NCBI GenBank assembly: GCA_946965045.2
Contig: OX337230.1
Coordinates: forward strand, 1,612,001 to 1,676,000
Direction of reading: 5' to 3'
Length of the DNA stretch: 64,000 nt
From: Epithemia pelagica
Lineage: Eukaryota; Bacillariophyta; Bacillariophyceae; Surirellales; Surirellaceae
Translations under genes and position numbers: made by a program
The notes under the pieces: model-generated
The model's input: only the letters and a program-made list of their open reading frames with translations
What the model was told of the DNA's origin: nothing
Databases searched by the model: none
Part shown: positions 8,877-18,876 of the stretch, in pieces
Layout: each line of letters opens with the position of its first letter
Position numbering within the stretch: position 1 is the first letter of the stretch

Positions 8877-11626
8877 ATGAATGATGCAGCGGAAACGACC
8901 ACAGAAGCAAGTTCGGCCGAGAGCTCACCACTTCATCCCTCGGTAGGTCAGCCAGAATCAGGCGATCAACCACCAGTGTCATCCGATCCAGGAGATGCAA
9001 CCGGCCTTTTTCGGCACGATGTGAAGGATGCATCATACCCTCTTCCAGAACCCTTGTCACGGAGGCTTCGAAGAGGTGTACTATTGAGTGGTAATAGTGG
9101 GTCATCAAAGAAGGTTTTACGAGAGGGAATATCGGAAGCCCTGACCTTGCTGGTGGGAAACTCCATCCAAGCGATCGACCAAATGTACTTTGCCGCTCCT
9201 CCGCGTTTTCGGAAGCATCCAGCGTTTCAACATCGATTGTGTCTTCGTATACGCACGGATAAAGTGGCAAGAACTCTCTCACTGACCGACCTCGGAGCAG
9301 GGATGACTCGTGCGGACCTTATCAACTCACTTGGCATTGGTAGAGCGGGACTTGGAAGTAAGCCGTCGTCATCCTTGTCAAAACCAGGCGCTACACAAGG
9401 GTCAAACGGAGAAAATAATTCGGAAGATCCGTTGGACACAACAGATGAAGAGGAGTTTGAGTATTCGGATGCTCCAGATGACGAGGAGGAGTCCGAGGAA
9501 GAAGATGATGACGAAGATGGAGAAATGGAGGAAGACGCGGGCGAGGAAGAAGATGACGGCGAGAATGATCAAGTGGAAAGTGAAGAGAAAAGATCGGATA
9601 GTGAAGCGAGTGACGAGGTCATCGACTGTCGCTCGTCCGAGATTGGAGGTTTTTATGCCGCACTCTGTGGCTTAGGTGTCGGAATACGTGTGGGAACCAA
9701 GTCCAAATTTGACGACTATTATGAGTTTCAAGTTGGCATCATGCCTGACGATGATGAACGTAATCATGCCGACTCGGCTTTTGATTCGTTTCGTGTGAAA
9801 CGTCCCATGGATGAAGGCAGCAAACTCACAACAGAAAAGGGTTTTGACAAGTTTCATCATGTGCGCGGTGATTCAGGGACGTGTGTCACCATCAGACTGA
9901 ACGAAGATGCAATTGCCAATGGGCTTCTCGATGAAACCAATCTGAAAACCATCATTCTTAAGATTGTTGAAACAACTCAATATACAGTTGCATTTTCAAG
10001 TGACGAGCAAGCTGAAGAAATCATCCAAGCTTCTGCCAAGGAAGCTGAAGCAGTACGACAGTTTGAAAGTTCAGAGAACGATGTTGATGCTGTGGAAGGC
10101 GTTGCAAGTATAGAACTTGGAACAGCCGATGCGCGAGATGATGACACGTCGAGAGAGTACAATAGTGTCAGGGAGAGGGCCAAATTTATTCCATTGCGTC
10201 TCACTCTGCGTGAACGCAAGATCCTTCGTCTTGTGGAAGCGTCGATGCACTGCTGTGACTACACAAGTTCGGTTGACCGCCCTTTTCAGAGATCTGTCCG
10301 TAGAACTCATGAACAGCTCAAAGGGATAACTGCTGTCTTGCGAGGCCTCGTCACTGCTTGTGACTACAAGGCAGGACAAAAGCTCCTGTTGGACGATGAT
10401 TATGCTGAACACGAGCAGACTTTTCGACAAATGTTTGAAATCGCACGTCGTCACAAGATCATGAATCCGGAGAAAATGAGAACTGAATATGGAAAACTGA
10501 TATATCTGTTGCAAGATGCTGTTTCACCTTCACTGGCTCCTCATCTGGGCTTCTCTGTAAAGGGGCCGATTGAATCGGTCTACAAGTTCTTGGAGGAACG
10601 TGGAGGACTTGATCTGTTATCAGACAAATTTATTGAAACGGCTACTGCGGAAGTTGTGGCTGGTAAAAAGTCTCGAGCGGTAATCGACAAGGAAATTAGA
10701 ACGAAAGAACGTGCGGTTGCCATCCTCAAAAAGAAGTATGCTACCCGGAACCTGAGTCCTGACGATATTCACCAATGTCTCTATTCCATTGGTGACAACG
10801 ATTCCTTTTTGAACAGCAATCGCGTACCCATTGACAAAGTGATCGACTATCTCACAACTCATTTCTCCCCAAAGGAAATCGAGGATGGATACTCCCTGAG
10901 CATTGTTAGTGGAGAAGATGGTGCTCGCCTCTCTCACAGCCATGAACGCCAATATTACTTCGCGCTACAAAGCCTCACACTTTGGCGAGATATCATTGAC
11001 GACATGTTCCGATTGTGGGCTATGGCGGAAGATGATCTACTTAGCGAATCTGTCACGTACTCTCTTCAGGATACGGGACAGGGAATGCAGAGAGTCCAAC
11101 AATGTCCCAGAACCTACAAGGCGATGCAAACTATTCTGACACGAGTTCAAGGCAAGGTGAATCATTGGGTTGGGTCCAGTGTGATACACATGGGAGACCA
11201 CAATGTACCGAACGCTCTGAGCTTCATTGACAAGTACACACAAGGTAGGCATGCTGATTCGTCTTTGTTTGAGATTCTTCAAAGCTGCGACTGACGTTTT
11301 ACTTCTGCATTGCAGTCCCTAGAATTCTGGGTCCAATTGTGAGTTGTCTGGAGAGTCTAGAGAAAATATGCGAGAAAGACGACGGTGTCCGGAAAATGGT
11401 TGACAGTGGATTTGGTGGAGTGGAGAAAGTGCGTCAAGATATTCTCTATGATTTCTTCAAATCAGCATTCGACGGATCAGGCGCAGACAACTTTTACGAT
11501 GCGGGTAGTTGTATAGATGGCCGAATGACTAGTGCTTGGAATTGGTGTTCTCAGCTACAAGAGAAACCATTCTATCCAATCTTCAAGCTCACTGGATTCG
11601 TTGGATTTGATGGAGAATTCAAATAG
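8877..11626 (+). CDS. Hsp90-like GHKL ATPase fused to UPF0652 (DUF2009)
   Basis: Two exons: 8877-11244 and 11316-11626, an 892-aa product. The intron (11245-11315, GTAGGC...TTGCAG) splits a Val codon, and the family continues across it. Residues about 80-400 look like an Hsp90-type ATP-binding domain: LREGISEAL...GNSIQAID (Glu83, Asn95), LTDLGAGMTRADLINSLG (Asp138, like the Hsp90 DTGIGMTKADL), a GFYAALCGLGVGIRV glycine loop and GTCVTIRL. A long acidic insert lies at about 180-235. Residues about 430-892 match UPF0652: DYKAGQKL, MNPEKMRTEYGKLIYLLQD, GARLSHSHERQYYFALQSLTLWR, SSVIHMGDHNVPNAL and, after the intron, DGSGADNFYDAGSCIDGR. UPF0652 has no settled function. The gene end is 28 bp from the converging GNAT gene. 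Confidence 0.88.
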
Positions 11627-11654
11627 AGGAAAGCAGTCACCAAATCAGGTCTAT

Positions 11655-12374
11655 TTAGATTGCTCCAAGCAAATCTTTCTGTAGAACGATTGTTTTCCCT
11701 GGTGTTTCTAGTGGATGCCAATGTTCCGAGTAGCCCAGTTTGGCATACATTCGGGAGGCTATGTCGTTGGTACGTTCCACTCGAACGAAGGCCTCTCGTT
11801 GTTCCAGTTCCAAGCAAAACTCTTCGCACCGCTGAATAAGCATTTGCGCAATCCCTAATCTGCGATAACCTGGTGCGACGCACAGGTCAGACAGGTAAGG
11901 TCTTGGATTGTAGACATACGACGTGGGCCGATTTGGCTTTCTGGCATCAATATCACAAAAGCCAACCACTTCGGTCTTTGGTTGGTCCTTGCATTCATCC
12001 AGTGTTGTTGCTAGGGCCACAAACATGCGATGTCGAGCACGTTCGTAAGGAAAATTTTGCTGCAGTCGATTCAGCTCACCCAGCCTATAAAGTGGCTTGG
12101 CAGGACCAACTGCAGTCTCGTAAAAGCAACTCATGATCAAGTCAGCGACTGAGCCCATTTCACCATAGTTTGGATCTCGTATTCGTATTTTTGGAGAAGA
12201 TGTTTGCTCATTGTTCGAAGATGACGATGACGAGGTCAACGAATCCTGCATGAAAATCGTGCTTGTTGATCTTGTTGTTCTCCAGGAGACCTTTGGAGGT
12301 TGCGGCGACCATGCTGCTGTGAAAACAGCTGCTGCAAAAATACAAGCCAGCGCAATCAATCGACTCATCCACAT
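11655..12374 (-). CDS. GNAT N-acetyltransferase, probably plastid-targeted
   Basis: The product is 239 aa. Residues 1-21 form a hydrophobic signal segment ending TAA, with Trp at 22 followed by SPQ. In diatoms, an aromatic residue at the signal-peptide cleavage site (the ASAFAP-type motif, F, W, Y or L allowed) followed by a Ser/Thr/Arg-rich stretch marks plastid import. The mature part is a GNAT fold: a helical start (VADLIMSCFYE), strand VGFCDIDAR, then YLSDLCVAPGYRRLGIAQMLI containing the acetyl-CoA loop R/Q-x-x-G-x-A/G, and a last strand with MYAKLGY. The acceptor substrate is not evident. Confidence 0.82.
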   Translation of the reverse strand: MWMSRLIALACIFAAAVFTAAWSPQPPKVSWRTTRSTSTIFMQDSLTSSSSSSNNEQTSSPKIRIRDPNYGEMGSVADLIMSCFYETAVGPAKPLYRLGELNRLQQNFPYERARHRMFVALATTLDECKDQPKTEVVGFCDIDARKPNRPTSYVYNPRPYLSDLCVAPGYRRLGIAQMLIQRCEEFCLELEQREAFVRVERTNDIASRMYAKLGYSEHWHPLETPGKTIVLQKDLLGAI

Positions 12375-13169
12375 ATCTAAACAATCCCACTCTTTTTATT
12401 GTCTTCGGAGATCTGGAACATCGGGAATTGGGGATATTGTCGTGAGCGATGGCCATTGTATGTTTCCTCGTGGAAGTGCGTACTTAGCACCTACGCTCCT
12501 ACAGGGCTCTAGCTACTCTAGGGGTAAGTACAGTAGCGAGGAGTACCTAGTTCTAACGTAGTACCTACCTCTAGGTGGAGGAGAAAAGCTACCCGTAGCC
12601 CTACCTAGGAGCACTAGGTAAAGACGGGATTATCGCTTTCCAAATTCCCATCCTCCTATTTTCGTCGGGTGAGTGCAAAACAATCAACAAGGGAGCGGAT
12701 GTTTCCCGTCCTTGTCGTCCATCACACTTCGATCGTATGGTATTCAGCAAAAGAGCTATCTAGTCCTGAGAGCACTTAATATCATGTTGACACTGATCAT
12801 AGCCAGATTGCCAAGAAACATAAGATCTCAACCAGTCTTCTGACTCTGCGATACCATTTTATGGCCAATGCTCGTCCCAAATGCGACGCCGTGGATTAGG
12901 ATGTAAGAAACGGCTTGTTGAAAGAGCGGAACAGTAGACTCCCCTGAGTAACAATATTTCTCATGTGAAAAGGATTCGTTCCCCACTTGCAAACTCTTAT
13001 CCTCACACTGGAACCATGATGCAAGGATCATGATGCGGCAGGCAAGTCAAAACAGCCTATCCATGGGCAGAAACCGCAAAAGTCATCATACTGTAGTGGA
13101 GGCATACTTGGGCTTACAAAGAGAGCAATATCAGACTTGACGGTGAGGCCGATCCCACATAACCCGTTC
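12375..13169. other. Intergenic, palindrome-rich
   Basis: No gene is supported. Bases about 12480-12620 carry clustered short palindromic strings (CTCCTACAGG, CTAGGGGTAAG, CCTACCTCTAGG, CCTAGGAGCACTAGG) of the CTAGG type. The short open frames here have no protein-like features. Confidence 0.5.
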
Positions 13170-14502
13170 TCACGATGGAGTTTCGTCCACAGGCGGAATT
13201 TCATAGTTCGGTGATTCTTCAACTGTTTGAGGTTCATCGCCTGAAATGCGACGAGAGGAACCGCTTGAATCGGAAGAATTCTGTGCACTACTCGACCCGC
13301 CACTGATTTTGGTACTGCATTCGTCGTTCGGAATCGGCTCATCTCCGGGTACTCTAGATATGGGACATTGCTCCGAAGAAGTCCCGACCAGAGTCTGAAC
13401 ACTGGATCCATCGTTCTTTTTCAAAACTCGGTCGTTTTCCGAAGTGCAGCTTCTTTTCCTTTCCTCCCTGTCGGAGTGGGCATCGACAGGATACCAAACT
13501 GCTTCCACCAGCGTCGAAAACCGCGAGATGCTGGTCTTTTGGCGAATGGCCAGAAATCGTGGTCGAATAAAGATGAGAAAATTGAACAATCCCTGAATGG
13601 GCAAGAAGGTTACAGCCAGAGCGGATATCCAAAAGTTCTTGTTGTAAAATCTGTCCTCCGCCTCGTGGATATCTGCAACATTGCCAACAGTTGCCCAGAA
13701 ATAGCAGTTCACCATGGTGAATCCAAACAAGAAGCATTGTGTAACTACCATCCGGGATCACCGTTCAATGGTGTCATTGACTCCTCCGTACCCCAACGCG
13801 TTCTCGAAAACAAAGCGTCGGCTTTGTCGATATCTCCACCACACCGTTCCAGCCAGAATCGAGATGAAAAATGACAAGCAAGCATGTCAATGCTACGAGT
13901 GGCACAACCAAGAGCCACTGACCAAACAGGCGAACATGATCACCCCCACGTTCACAGTCTTCATCTGCGGAGAATTCACATCCCAACGGAACTCCTGCTA
14001 CCCAGCAAAATGTCCCAGCAGGATTGAAAACGTCTAGTGCAAGTCCAGTAATGGCTGTTCCAAGGTAATATCCATTCGCAAGAAAATGCATGAATGGTTC
14101 AACCCTGGTAGATATGAATTTCTCTCTTAGACCGTATCGAACGACCAAAACAAAATACAACATCAACATTGTATTGTAGAGAAACGAACAAGATCCAAGC
14201 TGAAGAAGAAACGCCTGTGTACGACAAGTTGATCTGTTGCCGTAGGTCCGAACCCCTGGGAGATCGTACTCCAACTCTCGGGGCAACGGAAGTGGACCAG
14301 CCGTAAGGGCGATTGAAAGAATCATGTCCATCGTGGAAACACCCAATAGCAGGCGGTGATAAGTTACAAGCGGGGCACCTCCATAAGTGGTTCGGAAGAT
14401 CGTGAGAATAGTGAGGAATGACCCAACGATCGACAACGGAGCGACGGCGCATGGCATGTAGGCAACATATTTGACTAGTTGTTCATGAGACATGAACACC
14501 AT
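13170..14502 (-). pseudogene. 7-transmembrane (GPCR-like) gene with frameshift and stop
   Basis: Two open segments (14502 to about 13870, and about 13751 to 13170) together encode a seven-helix protein. TM1 is near CAVAPLSIVGSFLTILTIF, TM2 near STMDMILSIALTAG, TM3 near TMLMLYFVLVV, TM4 near YLGTAITGLALDVF, TM5 near WLLVVPLVALTCLLV, TM6 near CFLFGFTMVNCYFW and TM7 near WISALAVTFLPIQG. A Ser-rich cytoplasmic tail follows. Between TM5 and TM6 the frame changes at a run of five A on the plus strand (13867-13871), and a TGA sits at 13758-13760 in the second frame. The sequence between (ILAGTVWWRYRQSRR) reads like a real cytoplasmic loop. A 100-nt intron starting GTGTGG and ending GGTAG would also restore an open frame but would delete that loop. 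The N-terminal ATG at 14502 follows an in-frame TAG. Confidence 0.65.
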
Positions 14503-15886
14503 CGTTCCATGCGAACCGTGCAAAATGTCGTGAAGGTTACGAGTAATCTATGCTGGAAAAGTACAGATATGAGAAAGAGAAGAATCACAAAACAAGAAAA
14601 CTCTCTATCAAGCATCTTTCTTTCATGGGAGTTCGTACCAGTTCCAAACTGAACAAAGCATTTGAACCGGCAGGTCTTCGCCAGACATTCGGTCCCTTGT
14701 CGTTGTGGATGAGTTTGTAGTGATATCGAGTGTGCGGTTGTTGCTTTTATTGGTAAGACGTTGTTGGTAATCGACAAGTTATAAGCCAGGTATATGGAGT
14801 TTGGTTTCAGAACTCAGTTTGGAGAGGGATCATGGACAAGCAAGAAAGTATTATCATGAAAGATGAAAGATGGGCGACAGCAGCATCTACAAAGAGCAAC
14901 AAAAACAACCAAGAGTAAAAGAATCATGTTGCCAATTTATTCAAAATCTTTAAATTTTCTTGTTCTCCATTGTCCATCTATCCCCTAGCGGGATAACGAG
15001 TCCCGCTCGTGAATGGGTAGAGGTACATTCGAATTCAGTGATGAATCACGATCAACCAGGACTCACTATTCAGCTAGAGGGAGTAGTTGTCAATCGAAGG
15101 AGTATTATTTTTCCGGAAAAAGTGAGTCTACTCTCTAGCGGGGGTGGTTTTGAGGTTGGCTCAGAGAAATTACACCCTATAAGCCATTTCCGCTAGGGGG
15201 TAAAAGTGAGTCATAACTTGCTTAACACTTGTTCGCGTCGCCGTCGGTCGAAAAGTACCCAAATATTATGAATTTTATTATTGTATTATGACACAGACAC
15301 ACCAACTATTCAATTTCCGGCAATGGCGTTGTGAATACTCGTAGGGTAGCTATGGTAGCTCCGTACTAGTACGGTAGCTAGCTAGAGGCACCGCAGCGTT
15401 CGCCTAAAACAATATCCGACCCTTAATTACGAACACCAATGGCCTAGGTCGTGAATGAAGCCATTATCGCATTGCACTCTGAATTCAGCAACTCTGAGGA
15501 CCTTCAGGACGGCAGCTTCATGTTCGGGTACTAGATCGTCTGCTTAGTTATGGAATCCTGTGAGAATACCATGTTTTAGAACGTCGTGCTTTCCATTCTC
15601 TTCTCTCCATATCTTTACCAACTCGATCAGGGAAGCATCAGTTCTCGTGCGAAGTCGTTTGCTAACTTCTACGAAACTGCGATGATTTAGTGCTTTCGAG
15701 GTGCAGCTTCCGTTCTTTTCATCAATGCCACTCCATCTGAACACGCTCGATTGTCAATTCAAAGTTTGTTGCGTCTCAACTGTATTCTCAGTCATAGGAG
15801 ATACACCTATGAACCACCCATAGTATCGAAGTAGGCTGCTTGACTACACTCCTTGTGCCTAATGCGCAATTCGTTCCAATCATCTT
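14503..15886. other. Intergenic; contains a possible MITE
   Basis: There is no supported gene. It holds an inverted-repeat element at 14982-15199 and a palindromic cluster near 15340-15390. A 66-codon minus-strand frame (15544-15744) lacks an ATG and is not called. Confidence 0.5.
14982..15199. repeat. Possible MITE with CCCCTAGCGG ends
   Basis: CCCCTAGCGG at 14982-14991 is mirrored by CCGCTAGGGG at 15190-15199, giving a 218-bp segment with perfect 10-bp inverted ends. A further CTAGCGGG copy lies inside near 15137. No coding potential is seen and no clear target-site duplication was recognised. Confidence 0.4.
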
Positions 15887-18451
15887 TCAGCCCCAGTTCA
15901 TGTGGGACATCATCTGGACAACCACTTTCTGTGGTCCCACTTCATCACGATCAACGCGCCCGTGACTAGCTTCGACGGAGTTAGCCGATTGATTTCCTTG
16001 CGCCGCTTCGTCACGCCCGTTTTCACTATCGATAGACGTACTGTTCTCACCCTGACCCTGCGGCGCTTTCGTGTCCGTTTCAGGGTCGTTGACTACCTCG
16101 TGAAGTCCGTTTGATTGAGATTCTGAAGTTGAATCCGACTCATTTTTATCTTCTTTCTTTTGCAGATTCAAAAGAAGCGGTGGTGACTGAAATGGAATAC
16201 TAGGGCGAATTGGGGCCTGTGGCTCCGGGTTCTCTATTGCTCTGTCTCGGTCCCTGCCGTCCGCTGTAACATATGACGTCCATGGAGTGGACGTTGCCGG
16301 TTTGTGTCGTCTTCGTAACGAGAGAAGACGTAGGGGATTCCACGCCATCTCAGCAATTATATTGTGGATACGCTGTGGAAGTGCGGGTTTCATTACCTTC
16401 AGAAATACGCGGTTTTGCCACCCAGGAGTAGATTCCGTATCTCCTCGAAGGGTAGCTCGAACGGCCATTTCAGCCACCTGTTGAGGGGTTTTCGTGTAGA
16501 ACGGTATCTTCCAACAGAGTGCCTCTTCGGATTTGCTGCGGGTCTTAAAGTCCGTATCGCGCACGGCTCCCGGCATGACGCAAGTCACTCCCACACCGTG
16601 CGGTTCCAATTCCTTGGCCAGGCCAAGAGCAAGGCTATTCTCAAAGGCCTTGGTCGCCGCATACACAGCAACGGTCGGTAGGCCGGCTACCGCGCCACAA
16701 ATCGAGGAAAGCATCAACACTCTCCCTCTTCGTCGGATTTTCATTTCTCCGCCGTAGAGATGAATCAGAGTTGAAGCTGACAGAGCATTCAGCTGTATCA
16801 TCTCGTGTAGTTCACGTAGCGGAAGGTCACAGGAGGGCCCTTGTAAGCTAAATCCTGCATTGTTCACCAGCATATCCACCGCAAGACCAGCTTTGGTTGT
16901 TGTATTGAAAATGCTTTCAGCCACATCGGGTTTGGACAAGTCTGCTTGTAGCACACAACATTTTACGCCATAACATGCTTCAATATCATATGCAAGCGAG
17001 GTGAGTCGGTCAATGTCGCGCGCTACGAGTATAAGAGGTATTTCATATCGGGCAAGTTCGACAGCAATTGCCCTGCCGATACCCCTTGAAGCCCCTGTTA
17101 CCAAGGCATAGCCCAGTTTGCCATTAGTAAGCTCAACCAAACTCTCTTCTCTTCTCGGTTGCTTTACCTTGGCCTTTCTTTTCAAAGATTGTAGTGCGAG
17201 AAGTTCATTGTATATGGCCAGGCGTCGCGCATTTTGTCTTTCTAGTCGTCTTTGTGCGCGGACCCTCCTCCATTCTCGAATGGTTGTCGTTACGTCAATC
17301 GTTTTGGGGGCTTTGCCTACCAACGAATGCCAGTGCCGTCGCAGACGAGGCGGAACATACATGGCATCTTCTTCTGATGTGCCCACTCCTGGGACTTGAA
17401 GATCGTGATGCGATTCATGATCCATTATTGGCATCACCGTTTCCAACATTCTTTCGTCCGCAATCTCTTCGGGAAGGAACGGAGGTAGAACCACCCTGTT
17501 TAAATCTCTGTACGATGGTTTGAGTGGCAATGGCGCTAATCGACGTCGGTGGTTGAGTTCATGATGACTATAAGAAAAAATGGCCAATGCAAAGCCAGAA
17601 AGAGCCACATTTCTAGCAAACGGACTGGATATAAGGGGAATGATTCTGCGGTATGTCACCGTTGACGCTCCTCCATTTGAAAGGGCTTCAATTCTCTGAG
17701 TTTGAGGAAAGGTGGCCAACAGCAGAAATGGCGGCGCAGCGGGGGGTAGATGAAACCACATTTGACTCGACACCTGCCGTGCCTTGTTCAGTCCAACACG
17801 AGCTGAAACGCGTGTCAACGACCAAAGCAGGGACAATCGTGATGGATCTGGAGCGGTTGCAAGGTCATCTGTATCCTCGTTGTCGCTGTTGTCGTCGGAG
17901 GAAGAAGTTAATAAATTGAATGGCCAAGGTGGCCACATCTTCGCAGACTTGGCCGCCACAAGTTGGACTGTCATCGGAGAGGTATGGTTCGAAGAGGATG
18001 TTGGAAGCACGGGGGCAAACTGTATTTCCGCTTCCATGTTTCGGAATGCAACTCTAGTTGTTCGCAAACAATTTTGAGCGTTCAAACAATGGTCATGGTC
18101 ATTAGGATTCTGGGATATGGAACAAGAATCAGTTGTCCTATCGGCATCATCATCTTCGCTCAAGCCGGATGTTTGACTCAGTTTATCAGCAGTATCTTCC
18201 GAGCCGTCTTTCCGCGACCGTTCAAATATACGTCGTCTTGGTTTGCTGAAAGAGGATCTCTCGTGAGCCCACACCGAAAAGGAGAGCAGCAACCCAATGA
18301 ACAATGCTGTGAACATCGGACGAGCAAACTCACTTGTGATGTGGCTTGCAACAGGAGGCCTCCGTCTCATCGTGGTGATGTTTGAGATCACAAAATGGAA
18401 AGATTGATGATCGACTTTGATGGATGGATGTAGGCAGCCCACACCCCACAT
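15887..18451 (-). CDS. Short-chain dehydrogenase/reductase with long N-terminal extension
   Basis: The product is 854 aa. The SDR domain occupies about residues 450-700. ALVTGASRGIGRA is the NAD(P) loop, LVNNAG the NNAG motif, LMLSSICGAV carries the catalytic Ser, and VYAATKAF is the YxxxK pair; CVMPGAV follows. This is the HSD17B12/DHRS type of classical SDR. The first 440 residues are unusual: a membrane or signal-anchor segment (MFTALFIGLLLSFSVWA, about 45-62), a second hydrophobic stretch near 290, and Arg-rich spacers. The C-terminus is a Ser/Glu/Asn-rich tail. An in-frame ATG at 18370 (MRRRPPVAS) is an alternative start. The substrate may be a lipid or steroid-like ketone, which is inferred from the subfamily only. 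Confidence 0.8.
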   Translation of the reverse strand: MWGVGCLHPSIKVDHQSFHFVISNITTMRRRPPVASHITSEFARPMFTALFIGLLLSFSVWAHERSSFSKPRRRIFERSRKDGSEDTADKLSQTSGLSEDDDADRTTDSCSISQNPNDHDHCLNAQNCLRTTRVAFRNMEAEIQFAPVLPTSSSNHTSPMTVQLVAAKSAKMWPPWPFNLLTSSSDDNSDNEDTDDLATAPDPSRLSLLWSLTRVSARVGLNKARQVSSQMWFHLPPAAPPFLLLATFPQTQRIEALSNGGASTVTYRRIIPLISSPFARNVALSGFALAIFSYSHHELNHRRRLAPLPLKPSYRDLNRVVLPPFLPEEIADERMLETVMPIMDHESHHDLQVPGVGTSEEDAMYVPPRLRRHWHSLVGKAPKTIDVTTTIREWRRVRAQRRLERQNARRLAIYNELLALQSLKRKAKVKQPRREESLVELTNGKLGYALVTGASRGIGRAIAVELARYEIPLILVARDIDRLTSLAYDIEACYGVKCCVLQADLSKPDVAESIFNTTTKAGLAVDMLVNNAGFSLQGPSCDLPLRELHEMIQLNALSASTLIHLYGGEMKIRRRGRVLMLSSICGAVAGLPTVAVYAATKAFENSLALGLAKELEPHGVGVTCVMPGAVRDTDFKTRSKSEEALCWKIPFYTKTPQQVAEMAVRATLRGDTESTPGWQNRVFLKVMKPALPQRIHNIIAEMAWNPLRLLSLRRRHKPATSTPWTSYVTADGRDRDRAIENPEPQAPIRPSIPFQSPPLLLNLQKKEDKNESDSTSESQSNGLHEVVNDPETDTKAPQGQGENSTSIDSENGRDEAAQGNQSANSVEASHGRVDRDEVGPQKVVVQMMSHMNWG

Positions 18452-18876
18452 CGGCAGCGCCAGCGCGAGAGAGCTATGGTGGCTATGGGGAAATGAAGGA
18501 GTGGAGCTACGTCTAGCTACTCCTAGGAGTAGAAGTATGACATACTCCTACATACTGTATTATTATTTCTACGGGACATAGGTTATCATGGTGATGTGTT
18601 CCTATTCAAAACACTGCGGTGTCGTTATTCGATGATCGACTTTCCATTCTCCTTTGTCTTCTGAACCTCAAATGAAAGCATTCTTCTTAGTCTTGTTGGA
18701 CTCTCCCTACACCTTTCAACAGCTTGGTTGCTCGATTGAGTCCTTCCTCCTCAACAAACCCTCGGATCCATGGTCGAATATAATCGTCAGTTTGACTTTG
18801 AATATGTTTGACCTTGTTGTATTGCTAGAAGGAGGAAACCAGAAAAATTAAACATCGTCAGTAACCCAAAAGACAT
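18452..18876. other. Intergenic with 16-bp perfect palindrome
   Basis: The palindrome CTACTCCTAGGAGTAG lies at 18517-18532, followed by GACATACTCCTACATACTG. It sits between the start of the SDR gene and the end of the GT92-like gene. No gene is supported here. Confidence 0.55.

Noticed and set aside
15544-15744. 66-codon minus-strand frame
   Set aside because: It has no ATG start and no partner exon or domain that I could support.
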